Source of the DNA: Chryseobacterium polytrichastri
GTDB lineage: Bacteria; Bacteroidota; Bacteroidia; Flavobacteriales; Weeksellaceae
Length of the DNA: 64,000 nucleotides
Assembly: GCF_900142445.1 (NCBI RefSeq)
Contig: NZ_FRAV01000006.1
Coordinates: 1 to 64,000 of the forward strand
Direction of reading: 5' to 3'
Part shown: positions 43,507 through 53,765 of the stretch, in pieces
How the letters are laid out: every line of letters begins with the position of its first letter
Numbering within the stretch: position 1 is the first letter of the stretch
The notes under the pieces: model-generated
Told to the model about the DNA's origin: nothing
The model's database searches: none
Seen by the model: only the letters and a program-made list of their open reading frames with translations
Translations under genes and position numbers: made by a program

Positions 43507-45012
43507 TTAATGTTTATTTTTTATTTTACTCTTGATTGTTTTGAGAGCTATCTTTCGTTCTTCAATTTTTAAAACTATACTTAATCCAAATGCAGAAATA
43601 CTTAATAAAAGTCCCATACAAGCCATTTTTAGAAGGGAGTTATCAATAATAATATATTTCCCTGCACAAAACATGATTATGCTAAGTACTAATATGAATA
43701 AAATATACTTAAATAATTCTAGCTTCAATTCTCTTTTGAAAGGATATTCTCTGCTCATTAGGAAAGCAAAAAAAATATGAGCAACAGCTATTGATATTGG
43801 AAAAGTATAAATCCCTAAGAGTGGTCTGCAAAAGAAATTAAGCACCACAACGAGAATTTGTGTCAGCATTCCCATTAATGCATAAATTTTGTGTTTTTCA
43901 GATGCCAATAAACTCATTCCAAACAAGATATATGAGAATAAACCAATTAATGCAACAGCATATAAAACTGTCATTTCCGAAATGGCTGTAAGCTGTTCTT
44001 GAGAAATACTTCCTTTATCATAAAGAAAATCTACTACTGCAGATGCCCCCCCCATTAGAAAACCAATAATTAACCCTATTAATAAAATACCTAACCGAAA
44101 AACCTTTTTAAACTCAATATTAAAATTTTCTTTTTCAGAGCGTATATAGTATTTAGACAATGTTGGAACAACAATAGTGGTTACAACACTTAAAATTATA
44201 CTATACAATAACATTGGTACACGATTAGAGAAATCTAAAATAGAAACTGATCCCGTGCCTAATTCTGCGGCAAATATTTTTTCTAATAATGTATTTATTT
44301 GTCCAAAAAAATAGGGTAAAAAAAATGGAATAGCAAAAAGAAAAAACATCTTAAATCCATCAAATTTAAAATTCCAACGGTACTTAAAAAGTGGAATCTT
44401 TTTTCTGTAAAAATAAAATAGAATAAAAAATATTAGTAATAATGTTGAAATATAATAAGATATTGCTAATGCATATATTCCGAATTGATTAACAAATAGC
44501 ATTAGTAAAACTATATTCAATATATTTGAAAAAAAGCTTGATATTTCTGCAACAAAAAAGATTTCATAAGCATTTAAAATACTTATTCCAATTTGCATTA
44601 ATTGATTGAATAATAATGCTGGTGCTATATAAACGAGCATCTTTTGGAGAATTCCCAATTGACTTTCATTGTAATCGGGCGCAATAATTTGAGCAAAAAA
44701 TGCATTAAATAATACAATGATTACTATCCCCAAAACCGAGAAACAAATAAAATAAAATAAAAGAGACTGAGTTTTACGGATAGCATACTCGTCATTTTCT
44801 TTTTCTTTAAGGAAAACAAATTTTGTTCGAAATGTTTCATTTATTGGCCCCCAAATAGCAAGATCCAGAGTTGTAATCGTTGCAAAAGCAAGTAACCAAA
44901 TGTCTTTATCTATACTGACTCCAAAGTAACGTGCCGTAAGAGACAACAGCAGTAAATTAATGGGTATTTTGAGTATTTTTAAAAAAAACAAAATACTAAT
45001 TTGCTTTCTCAT
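43507..45012 (-). CDS. wzx: polysaccharide flippase (Wzx/MurJ-like, MOP superfamily)
   Basis: A 501-residue polytopic protein with about 13-14 membrane helices spread over its whole length. It moves lipid-linked repeat units across the inner membrane. The MurJ-like SILDFSNRVPMLLYSIILSVV (partly, around residue 262) and GPINETFRTKFVF segments suggest the MurJ-like Wzx branch. It precedes the glycosyltransferases, after manC. Confidence 0.85.
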   Translation of the reverse strand: MRKQISILFFLKILKIPINLLLLSLTARYFGVSIDKDIWLLAFATITTLDLAIWGPINETFRTKFVFLKEKENDEYAIRKTQSLLFYFICFSVLGIVIIVLFNAFFAQIIAPDYNESQLGILQKMLVYIAPALLFNQLMQIGISILNAYEIFFVAEISSFFSNILNIVLLMLFVNQFGIYALAISYYISTLLLIFFILFYFYRKKIPLFKYRWNFKFDGFKMFFLFAIPFFLPYFFGQINTLLEKIFAAELGTGSVSILDFSNRVPMLLYSIILSVVTTIVVPTLSKYYIRSEKENFNIEFKKVFRLGILLIGLIIGFLMGGASAVVDFLYDKGSISQEQLTAISEMTVLYAVALIGLFSYILFGMSLLASEKHKIYALMGMLTQILVVVLNFFCRPLLGIYTFPISIAVAHIFFAFLMSREYPFKRELKLELFKYILFILVLSIIMFCAGKYIIIDNSLLKMACMGLLLSISAFGLSIVLKIEERKIALKTIKSKIKNKH

Positions 45013-45045
45013 CTTATATATATATACATTAATGAATTAGCAAAA

Positions 45046-46035
45046 CTATTGCATAATAGTGGGTAAATTCTCGTAAATCCGCTTCACATCCTGAGATTTT
45101 TCTCTTTTCAAAACTAAAATAGCATCTTCAGTAACCACTAAAATACTTTTTTTAATTCCTAGAAACTCTGTATGTATATTGCTTCCAATAACCATGTTAC
45201 CAAGTTCATCCGTGGGGTGCCCATTATTCTTTAAATAATAATAAAGAGACTCAAAAGATCCCATATCTGACCATTTAAAATTTGATTTTACTACTTTAAG
45301 GCGATCAGTCTTTTCCATTACTGCATAATCCACAGATATAGAAGGGATATCCATACTCTGTTCAATAGGTAATTTATCACCTATTCTTGCATTAAAAGCA
45401 ATCTCGGACATTGTATAAACCTCAGGTTGATATTTTTTAAGCTCTTCTAAAAAAATCCCAGCCTTAAAACAAAACATCCCTGAATTCCATAAAAAATTAC
45501 CTTTTAATAAAAACTCTTGGGCAGTTTCCAAATTCGGTTTTTCTCGAAACCCTAATACATTATTACCTTCTATTTGAATATACCCAAAGCCCGTTTCCGG
45601 TTTAGTGGGGACTAAACCAAATGTAACAATCGAGTCCTGTTTCGCCAGATTAATTGCTTCCTTAACAGATCTTGCATATTCATCTTCATCTTCTATTAAA
45701 TGATCAGATGGTGTAATAAGTAAGATATCATCCTTATCAGCTGAAAATGCAGCAAAAGCTATAGCAGCTGCGGTATTTCTCGGTGAGGCTTCTACTATTT
45801 GTTGATATTGTTGTATATCAATTTTTTGTAATGCTTCTGAAGACAATTCGAAATTATCAGTATTTCCTATTACAGTTAAACTATCACATAGGCTAGTATT
45901 TCTAATTGCTGTTAACTGAAAAAGAGATTTTTCACCAAAAATATTCAGATACTGCTTAGGCTTGCGTTTTCTGGATAGAGGCCAAAGTCTACTACCTACT
46001 CCTCCAGAAAGTATTATATTAATAATTTTAGTCAT
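45046..46035 (-). CDS. manC: mannose-1-phosphate guanylyltransferase
   Basis: A 329-residue nucleotidyltransferase making GDP-mannose. The pyrophosphorylase signature is LSGGVGSRLWPLSRKRKPKQ (9-28); FGYIQIEG and FREKPNLETAQEFL are also typical. The isomerase domain found in longer ManC/AlgA proteins is absent. No phosphomannomutase gene is in the window. It lies six bases after wzc. Confidence 0.94.
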   Translation of the reverse strand: MTKIINIILSGGVGSRLWPLSRKRKPKQYLNIFGEKSLFQLTAIRNTSLCDSLTVIGNTDNFELSSEALQKIDIQQYQQIVEASPRNTAAAIAFAAFSADKDDILLITPSDHLIEDEDEYARSVKEAINLAKQDSIVTFGLVPTKPETGFGYIQIEGNNVLGFREKPNLETAQEFLLKGNFLWNSGMFCFKAGIFLEELKKYQPEVYTMSEIAFNARIGDKLPIEQSMDIPSISVDYAVMEKTDRLKVVKSNFKWSDMGSFESLYYYLKNNGHPTDELGNMVIGSNIHTEFLGIKKSILVVTEDAILVLKREKSQDVKRIYENLPTIMQ

Positions 46036-46041
46036 TCCAAT

Positions 46042-48402
46042 CTACAATTTCTCTTTAATTTTTTCAAACCAAGTTTTTTCTTTAGCTGAATAACCGTAGC
46101 CATATTTATTTCCATATCCATAATTGTGTTTATCTACATCATTAAGTACAAATCCGACGTTCTTAATTTTGTTGTTATCAATATTACTATTGGCAAACTC
46201 AATAAGAGATTTTTCGGTATATTTAGATCTTGTAACGTATAATATAGCATCAGCTAAATCTACAAATAAGAAAGTATCCGTCACTAATAATAAAGGAGCA
46301 GTATCTATAACAATATAATCATATTTATCCCTCAAATTATCTAATAACTTTTCATATCTTCCATTACTTAGTAAATCTGTTGGATTTGGCGGAATCATTC
46401 CTGAATAAATCACGTCACAGTATGGATTAAATGAAGTAACATGTATTATATCTTCTAATTTAGTTTGATCTGAATATAAATACTCCGTCAAACCAGTTAG
46501 ACCTCTTCTAGAAGTATTATATCGTTGCAACTGAGGGTTTCTTATATCTGAACCTATAATAATCACTTTCTTATTAGGCGTCGCTAAAGTCAAAGCTAAA
46601 TTAACAGAAACGAAAGTTTTTCCTTCACCCTTAACTGTAGAAGTAACAAAAACAACTTTTCCCTTTTCTTTTTTAGGTAATAAAAAGTTGACATTCGTAA
46701 TTAAAATACGAAAGGCTTCTGCCATTGGTGAAAGGTCGTTAACTTGTACAATATCTGGTTCTCCTTTTAAAATACTTGGTAATTCTCCTAGCACAGGAGC
46801 ATGAGAAAGTTTTTCTAAATCATGCTTACTTTTAACTTTATTATTAAATATTTCTTTAAGGTAAATAAGAATGACAGGTAAAAATAACCCTACTAATAGT
46901 GAACCTAATAGGAAAATCATTTTTTTAGGTGCTACAGGCCCAGGTGATGCATAAGCATAATCTATAATTCTAGCTTTATTTGCTGTAACTGCCAATGAAA
47001 TTGCAATTTCTTCTCTTTTTTGTAATAGAAGTAAATATAAATTCTCTTTTATTTGTTGCTGTCTCTCAATGCTTCTAAACATCTTTTCCTGTGCAGGAAT
47101 TTTAGTGATTTTAGAACTTATATTATCCTGTTCACCCTGATATTGATTTTTAGCTAATTGTAATCCTGTTCTATTTTTCAATAGACTTTCCATAACAGAA
47201 CCTCTTAAAGAAGATATCTGCTTATTAAGATCAATTATTATAGGATTCTGAGGAGTAGCATTTTCAAGTAATCTATTTCTCTCTAAAACAAGCTGATTAT
47301 AAGTTGTTATATTAGCAGAGGCAGTAGTACTATTTAACCCTACATTAGAAGGTAATACCTGGGTATTATTTTGCCTTCCCATAAAATCAATTAAAGCATT
47401 AGTAAGCTCAAGTTGCGATTCTAACTCAATTTGTTTTGATCTAGCCTCAGCTGATGTTTGAAGACTTATTTTAGCCTCTGTGGACAAATCGGTAATTTGA
47501 TTGCTTGATTTGAAATGTTCTTTTTCATTTTCAACTTGTCCCAGTTCCTTTGATATAAGATTTATTCTATCATCAATAAAATCTTTAGTTTTTTGAGACT
47601 CTGAATTTTTATCACTAATAGCATCATTATTATATGCCTTTACTAAAGTATTTACAATATCCTTAGCTTTATTTACATTTGGGTAATTTAATGATAAATT
47701 TATAACTGTTGCTTCTTTATTAATTAAACCTACATTTAATATATTCTGTAAATAATTAACAGTACCTTCTATAGTAGAATAGGTAAAATACATATTACTT
47801 ACATCTCCAGCTTTAGATTTATTATACATCGGATTTTTGATGATCAATAAATTTGCATAAGGTAAGTTGATTGTTTTATTAAATTGTGTTTTAATTTCCG
47901 AAAAACTATCACTTGTTAAAACAATATTTTGGCCAGAAATTTTAATGGCTACAGGTGTTATTTTATTTGCATAATCCTTTTCGTTAATAACTTGGATAAG
48001 TATAGGTGATGTATCTTTATAGAGTTCATCTTGATTTAATTTGGATTTCGCATATATTGAAGTCTGTAAATTATTCTGCTTTACAACCTCATACATTAGT
48101 TTTTTAGACTTGAAAATTTCTATTTCATTATCAATACTATTCGTCCCCATTCCTCCCAAACCAGATAAGTCTTGTAGAACGCCAAACTCACCTACCCCTA
48201 CAGTAGGAGTTTTTTTAGCATCTTTAATAAGAACTGATGACTGAATATTATATATAGGTGTAACAAACTTTAAATAAAAGTAAGTTGCAACTAAGCATAT
48301 AATAGGTACAATAATAAACCACATCCAATTTCTTAAATAGGGTTTAATTATCTCCTGAATATTAATTTCTTTTTCTGATCCTTCAATAACTGGATTATCC
48401 AT
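46042..48402 (-). CDS. wzc: Wzc-like polysaccharide co-polymerase / bacterial tyrosine kinase
   Basis: A 786-residue inner-membrane protein. The Wzz domain with TM1 (about 30-50) is followed by a long periplasmic coiled-coil region (about 270-460), TM2 (about 500-520) and a cytoplasmic BY-kinase domain with Walker A TVKGEGKT (about 590), Walker A-prime [11 protein letters not shown] and Walker [12 protein letters not shown] Tyr-rich tail ([11 protein letters not shown]) is the autophosphorylation cluster. Works with Wza and the Wzy-type polymerase to control chain length and export. Confidence 0.95.
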   Translation of the reverse strand: MDNPVIEGSEKEINIQEIIKPYLRNWMWFIIVPIICLVATYFYLKFVTPIYNIQSSVLIKDAKKTPTVGVGEFGVLQDLSGLGGMGTNSIDNEIEIFKSKKLMYEVVKQNNLQTSIYAKSKLNQDELYKDTSPILIQVINEKDYANKITPVAIKISGQNIVLTSDSFSEIKTQFNKTINLPYANLLIIKNPMYNKSKAGDVSNMYFTYSTIEGTVNYLQNILNVGLINKEATVINLSLNYPNVNKAKDIVNTLVKAYNNDAISDKNSESQKTKDFIDDRINLISKELGQVENEKEHFKSSNQITDLSTEAKISLQTSAEARSKQIELESQLELTNALIDFMGRQNNTQVLPSNVGLNSTTASANITTYNQLVLERNRLLENATPQNPIIIDLNKQISSLRGSVMESLLKNRTGLQLAKNQYQGEQDNISSKITKIPAQEKMFRSIERQQQIKENLYLLLLQKREEIAISLAVTANKARIIDYAYASPGPVAPKKMIFLLGSLLVGLFLPVILIYLKEIFNNKVKSKHDLEKLSHAPVLGELPSILKGEPDIVQVNDLSPMAEAFRILITNVNFLLPKKEKGKVVFVTSTVKGEGKTFVSVNLALTLATPNKKVIIIGSDIRNPQLQRYNTSRRGLTGLTEYLYSDQTKLEDIIHVTSFNPYCDVIYSGMIPPNPTDLLSNGRYEKLLDNLRDKYDYIVIDTAPLLLVTDTFLFVDLADAILYVTRSKYTEKSLIEFANSNIDNNKIKNVGFVLNDVDKHNYGYGNKYGYGYSAKEKTWFEKIKEKL

Positions 48403-48469
48403 TATTTAGTTTTAAATTTTACAATTTGTTCTGTTATCAATTCAACAACAAATATCAATTAGTTTTTTA

Positions 48470-49783
48470 TTAGAGTCTTGCATCTACTAAGCTTCTATCA
48501 ATACAAGCTTTAGTATCAAAAATAACACTATCTTCTTTTTTTAGTTTTTCAAAATCTAATGTGAGAAACTCTTTATGAGATACTGCAATGATAATAGAAT
48601 CATACTTTTTATCCTTCACAAGTTGATCAAGAATATCAACTCCATATTCCTCTCTCACTTCTAGCTTATTCGCCCATGGATCAAAAATATCTACTTCAAT
48701 TCCATAGTCTACTAATTCATTATAAATATCAATTACTTTTGTATTTCTAACGTCTGGGCAGTTTTCTTTAAAAGTTACTCCAAGAATTAAAGCTTGTGAA
48801 TTTTTAATAATATTACTTTTGGCTATTAACAATTTTACAACTTTCGAAGCTATAAATTTCGCAATAGAATCATTTACTCTACGACCAGATAAAATGACAT
48901 CTGGATGGTATCCCAACTGTTCAGCTTTATGAGCTAAATAATAGGGATCTACGGAGATACAATGCCCTCCTACTAAACCTGGTTTATATTTTAAGAAATT
49001 ATACTTTGTTCCCGCTGCTTCGAGAACATCATTCGTATCAATTCCCATCCTATCGAATATTAAAGCTAACTCATTAACAAAAGAAATATTTACATCTCTT
49101 TGTGCATTTTCTATTGCTTTAGAAGCCTCAGCAACCTTTATGCTAGGAGCTTTATGAGTTCCAGCTGTAATAATTTTTTTATATAGGTTATCTACTTCAT
49201 TTGCTATTTCATTTGTAGATCCTGACGTCACTTTTTTTACACTTGTTAAAGTGTTTACTTTATCTCCGGGATTAATTCTTTCGGGTGAATATCCTACGTA
49301 AAAGTCTTTATTAAATTGTAGTCCAGAATATTTCTCTAAAATAGGAACACATTCTTCTTCAGTACAACCTGGAAACACAGTAGATTCATAGATAACAATA
49401 TCTCCTTTCTTAATAATTTCTGCCAACATTTTTGAGGCAGAAGTAAGAGGTCCTAAATCTGGTGCATTATACTTATCTATAGGTGTAGGAACTGTTATTA
49501 TAAAAATATTACATTCAGATATTTCAGCAAGCATTGAAGTGGCCTTATAACCTATACTGCCTTCAGATTCTTTATATCGACTCAGGGATACATTCAGTTT
49601 TTCTAGATCAGCTTCTAAAGTGCTATCTTCAGCATTATTCAATTCTTCAACACGATCAGTATTAATATCATATCCTAAAACTGAATAATACTTAGCAAAC
49701 TCTAAAGATAAAGGCAGACCTACATAACCTTGACCAATAATGGCTATTTTATATAATTTTTTTTCATTCATTTCAATAGTCAA
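48470..49783 (-). CDS. nucleotide-sugar 6-dehydrogenase (TviB/WbpO type)
   Basis: A 437-residue UDP-glucose/UDP-HexNAc dehydrogenase. N-terminal NAD site IAIIGQGYVGLPLSLEFA; catalytic Cys in VGGHCISVDPYYLAHKAEQLGY (first 20 residues only considered), with Lys in KYNFLKYKPG. The GYHPDVILSGRRVND segment points to the TviB/WbpO group that oxidises UDP-GlcNAc or UDP-GalNAc to the uronate. An ATG four codons later (49771) is an alternative start. Confidence 0.9.
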   Translation of the reverse strand: MTIEMNEKKLYKIAIIGQGYVGLPLSLEFAKYYSVLGYDINTDRVEELNNAEDSTLEADLEKLNVSLSRYKESEGSIGYKATSMLAEISECNIFIITVPTPIDKYNAPDLGPLTSASKMLAEIIKKGDIVIYESTVFPGCTEEECVPILEKYSGLQFNKDFYVGYSPERINPGDKVNTLTSVKKVTSGSTNEIANEVDNLYKKIITAGTHKAPSIKVAEASKAIENAQRDVNISFVNELALIFDRMGIDTNDVLEAAGTKYNFLKYKPGLVGGHCISVDPYYLAHKAEQLGYHPDVILSGRRVNDSIAKFIASKVVKLLIAKSNIIKNSQALILGVTFKENCPDVRNTKVIDIYNELVDYGIEVDIFDPWANKLEVREEYGVDILDQLVKDKKYDSIIIAVSHKEFLTLDFEKLKKEDSVIFDTKACIDRSLVDARL

Positions 49784-49840
49784 TATCGCTTTTATAAATA
49801 CAATTTCAAAAAGATAATGAGATAATTATTCATTGAACTT

Positions 49841-50659
49841 TTATTTCTTGATTAAACTAATCACAAGTGCTGCGGCTGTTAAAGCAATTGAAGCGGCTGT
49901 TAAATAAAGCCCTGTATTCGGATTTTGCTTAGATGAAACATCTTTTACTTTATTGGCAGCAATGATAATTGCATCTCCTTGCTTTAAATGATAAAAAGGA
50001 GAATTTATAAGATTAGCATCCTGCAAATTAATTTTCCCATGAGTTACAATGCCATTTTCAGTTCTTATTATTAAAACATCATCTCTTTTACCAAACATCG
50101 TTAAATCTCCTGCCATCCCCAATGCATTCAATATCGTTCCTTGACCATTAGATATTATATAATCTCCTTGTCTGTTGACCTCACCTAATATTGTAATTTT
50201 AAAGTTAGCAAGCCTTACATTTATTGTAGGGTTGATAACGTACTGAGATACTTTTGATCTAATTAACTCCTTAAACTCGGGAAGGGTCTTATCTTTTGTA
50301 TTAAGTTTTCCTAATACAGGGAAATCTATATACCCTTCAGAATCTACTATATAAGTAGGTCCGGAAACACTTAAAGTCCCCTGACCAGGGGTATTCCCTC
50401 CTGCATAAGCATTAGCTTGAATTATTTCAGACGAAGAATAATTCTGATTAAATGGCTTTACAACATCCATATCTTTAGCAGTTATAAGAATAACCAACTG
50501 ATCACCATTCTGAATCGTAGAACTTGAATTTTTTGTAGATGACTCAATTGCAACATTTTCTATATTCTGCATATAATTCAAATCATTTTTTGCATCTTGC
50601 TTAACTCTACAAGAAACCAATGCCAACGCACAAAATATAACTAAAATTTTACCCTTCAT
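49841..50659 (-). CDS. wza: Wza-like outer-membrane polysaccharide export lipoprotein
   Basis: A 272-residue protein with a lipoprotein signal (lipobox LALVSC, Cys at about 17). A Poly_export domain (about 45-145, with YIDFPVLGKLNTKDKT) and one SLBB repeat (about 150-235, ITILGEVNRQGDYI) follow. A C-terminal helix (about 248-270) replaces the barrel-forming helix of E. coli Wza. It forms the outer-membrane export channel with Wzc. Confidence 0.93.
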   Translation of the reverse strand: MKGKILVIFCALALVSCRVKQDAKNDLNYMQNIENVAIESSTKNSSSTIQNGDQLVILITAKDMDVVKPFNQNYSSSEIIQANAYAGGNTPGQGTLSVSGPTYIVDSEGYIDFPVLGKLNTKDKTLPEFKELIRSKVSQYVINPTINVRLANFKITILGEVNRQGDYIISNGQGTILNALGMAGDLTMFGKRDDVLIIRTENGIVTHGKINLQDANLINSPFYHLKQGDAIIIAANKVKDVSSKQNPNTGLYLTAASIALTAAALVISLIKK

Positions 50660-50695
50660 ATCTTAAAATTGTACAAATATACATTTATATTTTTT

Positions 50696-52624
50696 CTATT
50701 TATCTAAAACCTCGTAGACAGAATTATTACTCCTAAATTCAGGAACAATTGTCTTCAAAATTCTTACTACATCTACTTTATCTCTTCTTAAAGATGCCTT
50801 GGTGATTAAGTTAACTAATGCTTCTATATCCGAAAATTCCATTGTTGGGTCTTTAGATATCATAATTTTCTCATTGTGAGTAGGAAGTGTTTTTGCATTA
50901 TCACTTAATAGCTCTTCATATAATTTTTCACCAGGTCTTAATCCCGTATAAATTATTTTAATATCAATTTCAGGTTCGAAACCAGATAATTTTATCATTC
51001 TTTTTGCTAAATCCAATATTTTGACAGGTTCTCCCATATCAAATACAAAGATTTCACCTCCTTGCCCCATTGTCCCGGCTTGTAAAACCAATTCACATGC
51101 CTCAGGAATAGTCATAAAATACCTTACAATATCAGGATGAGTGATGGTAACTGGACCTCCCGCTTCAATTTGTTTTTTAAAATGAGGAATAACAGATCCG
51201 TTAGACCCTAAAACATTTCCAAATCTAGTTGTAATAAATTTGGTAACATTACCTTCAACATTTTGTAAAGATTGTACAAATAACTCTGATGCCCTTTTAG
51301 AAGCCCCCATCACATTCGTAGGATTTACGGCTTTATCAGTGGAGACCATTACAAACCTGTTCACTTTGTACTTACTTGATAACGTTGAAATATTTTTCGA
51401 TCCTAAAATATTGACTAAAATAGCTTCATGAGGATTTTCTTCCACTAAAGGAACGTGCTTATAAGCCGCTGCATGATAAACCATTGAAAAGTTATATAGC
51501 TGAAACAAAGGCTCAATCCTATGCCTATTAGAAATATCAGCCAAAACAAACTTAAATCTGATATGAGGAAATTTCTCCTTCATTTCTAATTCTATATCGT
51601 ACAAGGGGGTTTCAGCCTGATCTAATACAACAATTAAAGATGGATCAAATTGCGCTACTTGTCTAACAATTTCACTGCCAATAGAACCAGCACCACCGGT
51701 CACTAATACATTTTTATTATAGTGCCTACTCTTAATCTCTTCATTTTCAATTTTGATAGGTCTTCTATTAAGTAAATCTTCAATTTGAAGATTTCTGATA
51801 GAAACTCCTAAATCATTGTCTCTCAGTTTTTGTACAGATGGCGCTTTAAAAATATTTAAATCTTTTTCCAAAAATAAATTCACCCATGAATTCATTTCGT
51901 CTTTAGACATCATCTCTTTAACAATAATCACACCATCTATTATAAGATCTTCTTTTGAATTTTCTTCAATTCTTTTCTTTTCATAAATAGGTTTTCCTAG
52001 TAATGAAGCTCTTTTAGAATCGGTTCTCTGTGTTAGAAACCCTACTACCTGATATGGCAAACTAGGATTATCTAAAATAGCTCTAGCAATAGCAATAGAC
52101 TGTTCATCAATTCCCAACACCAAAATTCTTTTCTTTAAAGCACTTCTTCGGTATTCTCTAACGATATGAAAAAATTCTTTCACATATAATCTAAAGAGAA
52201 ATAATCCCATAAAGGATATAATAAAATATAGGATAAGATAAGGAGTAAGGATAAATTTCTCGCCGGTAGTCCAAAAATAAACAATATTGATTGCCGCTAC
52301 AACGAACATTGTGCAAAAGCACGAGATCAATAATTTAAATAAATCAATAAATGTTGAATGTCTTATAATTCCTGCATAAGTCTTAAAAAGATACATGAAT
52401 ATAACATTTACCCCAATAATCGAAAGAAAAACAGTCCTTTCATTATCATGATAAATAAATTCTTTTATACTGATTTTTTCAATAATATAAGTAGAAAGGA
52501 ATAATGATATAACCAGAATAATAATATCTATAACAAGAATTATCCATCTGGGAAGATATCTTACATCCGAGAGATTGACAATATTATCTCCTCCAAATAT
52601 TTTGTTTCTAAGAGAATTGTACAT
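50696..52624 (-). CDS. membrane-bound UDP-HexNAc 4,6-dehydratase (PglF/WbpM/CapD type)
   Basis: A 642-residue protein: four N-terminal membrane helices (about 28-145), a CoA-binding-like Rossmann segment (about 165-280) and the catalytic SDR domain from about 300, with VTGGAGSIGSEIVRQ and the Met-type triad region STDKAVNPTNVMGASKR. It converts UDP-GlcNAc to its 4-keto-6-deoxy form, the substrate for the aminotransferase at 28494-29630. First intact gene of the locus. Confidence 0.95.
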   Translation of the reverse strand: MYNSLRNKIFGGDNIVNLSDVRYLPRWIILVIDIIILVISLFLSTYIIEKISIKEFIYHDNERTVFLSIIGVNVIFMYLFKTYAGIIRHSTFIDLFKLLISCFCTMFVVAAINIVYFWTTGEKFILTPYLILYFIISFMGLFLFRLYVKEFFHIVREYRRSALKKRILVLGIDEQSIAIARAILDNPSLPYQVVGFLTQRTDSKRASLLGKPIYEKKRIEENSKEDLIIDGVIIVKEMMSKDEMNSWVNLFLEKDLNIFKAPSVQKLRDNDLGVSIRNLQIEDLLNRRPIKIENEEIKSRHYNKNVLVTGGAGSIGSEIVRQVAQFDPSLIVVLDQAETPLYDIELEMKEKFPHIRFKFVLADISNRHRIEPLFQLYNFSMVYHAAAYKHVPLVEENPHEAILVNILGSKNISTLSSKYKVNRFVMVSTDKAVNPTNVMGASKRASELFVQSLQNVEGNVTKFITTRFGNVLGSNGSVIPHFKKQIEAGGPVTITHPDIVRYFMTIPEACELVLQAGTMGQGGEIFVFDMGEPVKILDLAKRMIKLSGFEPEIDIKIIYTGLRPGEKLYEELLSDNAKTLPTHNEKIMISKDPTMEFSDIEALVNLITKASLRRDKVDVVRILKTIVPEFRSNNSVYEVLDK

Positions 52625-52698
52625 TGTCGTTATTTGTGTTCATATTTAATAAGATGTAAAACCTGATATTCATTAGTAATAATTTACTAGCATTCTTG

Positions 52699-52706
52699 CA
52701 AAATTA
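52699..52706 (-). promoter_or_regulatory. possible -7 box (TAATTTTG) upstream of the capsule locus
   Basis: An exact TAnnTTTG match on the minus strand, 75 bases before the first capsule gene's ATG. No -33 TTG fits, so it is weak. Confidence 0.35.
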
Positions 52707-52731
52707 AAGAAAATTTTATCTATGCTTACTA

Positions 52732-53190
52732 TTAAAAAAATAAATTTAGTTTTTTAAGTTTACATAAAACCTCAGTAATCCTATTTTTGCAATTATCAGT
52801 AAGGTTAGTTCCTGACGGCAAACACAAACGTTTTGCAAAAATTATACCAGAAAAATCACTTCCAAAAAAATATATTTATTATATAAAGGCTGTAAATGGA
52901 TAGGATTCCATAAATATCTGGTTTCTATATTATTTTGCGAAAAAAAATCTTTCACATTTTCTTTTGATAAAATACAATCATCTATCAAAACTGTATTCAA
53001 CCAATAGTTAGAATAAAAATCTTCATTTATGGCCGAAAACAGATTTACACCGTCTATATCTTTAAAAATTTGTTGATAAAAATCATGATTTTTCTGGCTT
53101 TTTTTCACCCCATTTCCCAAGACTTTCATCTGTAAACTACCTATTCAAGCGGAAATATTATTCATTCTATAGTTATATCCAACTTCAGTT
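52732..53190 (-). pseudogene. decayed DegT-family aminotransferase remnant (C-terminal part)
   Basis: Minus-strand translation matches the C-terminal 145 residues of the intact aminotransferase at 28494-29630 segment by segment. VGYNYRMNNISA is interrupted by TGA where the intact gene has Gly. QMKVLGN to WNPIHLQPLYN (53129-52880) is open. A frameshift then occurs at a seven-A run (about 52866), after which FAKRLCLPSGTNLTD and NRITEVLCKLKK continue in another frame. The N-terminal 235 residues are missing, and recX follows. It is a relic, not a functional gene. Confidence 0.88.
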
Positions 53191-53249
53191 TCCTCTCATG
53201 TGGCAAAGCGAAAGCCAAATTTTTTCTTCTTTCAACCTTTATTTTATGT

Positions 53250-53708
53250 TTACTCAAAAATATCATTTATTTTCTCATATTCAAAACCTTTGCCCATCAA
53301 ATATTTAATAGTTTTTGCTTTTTTTTGGTATTCCTTTATACCCAGTTGTTTAGAATAATAATCTTCAAACATTTTTTTCAATGTTTTTTCGTAATCGGGT
53401 TCATAAATTTCATCAAAACATATACTAATAAGTTTTTCTGAAATTTGTTTCTGTTTCAGATTCATTTTGATCTTATTTCTTCCCCAATGCTTTATATAAA
53501 ACTTCCCTCGAATGTAACTTCGGGTAAATCTTTCTTCATTTAAATAGTTTTCTTTCAAAAGATAAAGAATAATCTCATCTTTAGCTTCATCAATCAACAT
53601 AAACTCACGCATTTTCTGCTCTACTTCTGCATGACAACGATCCTGATAAACACAATAGTTTACCAGTTTCAGCTTGATCTCATCAAAAGTGAAAGATTTC
53701 TTTTCCAT
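53250..53708 (-). CDS. recX: RecX-family recombination regulator
   Basis: A 152-residue helical protein built from three-helix repeats. Typical elements: YCVYQDRCHAEVEQKM, LLKENYLNEERFTRSYIRGK, and a final KTIKYLMGKGFEYEKI. RecX binds RecA filaments and limits recombination; recA is not in this window. It lies between the glyA terminator and the pseudogene. Confidence 0.88.
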   Translation of the reverse strand: MEKKSFTFDEIKLKLVNYCVYQDRCHAEVEQKMREFMLIDEAKDEIILYLLKENYLNEERFTRSYIRGKFYIKHWGRNKIKMNLKQKQISEKLISICFDEIYEPDYEKTLKKMFEDYYSKQLGIKEYQKKAKTIKYLMGKGFEYEKINDIFE

Positions 53709-53713
53709 AGCTA

Positions 53714-53743
53714 TAAAAAAAGAATGAGCATAAGCCCATTCTT
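53714..53743 (-). terminator. terminator of glyA
   Basis: On the minus strand, AAAGAATGGGC, loop TTAT, GCTCATTCTTT with one mismatch, followed by seven T. It lies 23 bases past the glyA stop. Confidence 0.88.
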
Positions 53744-53765
53744 TATATTTTAAATTCGGTAAAAA

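Noticed and set aside
52842..53129. Intact 95-residue gene
   Set aside because: It is the longest open piece of the aminotransferase pseudogene; homology continues on both sides across a stop and a frameshift.
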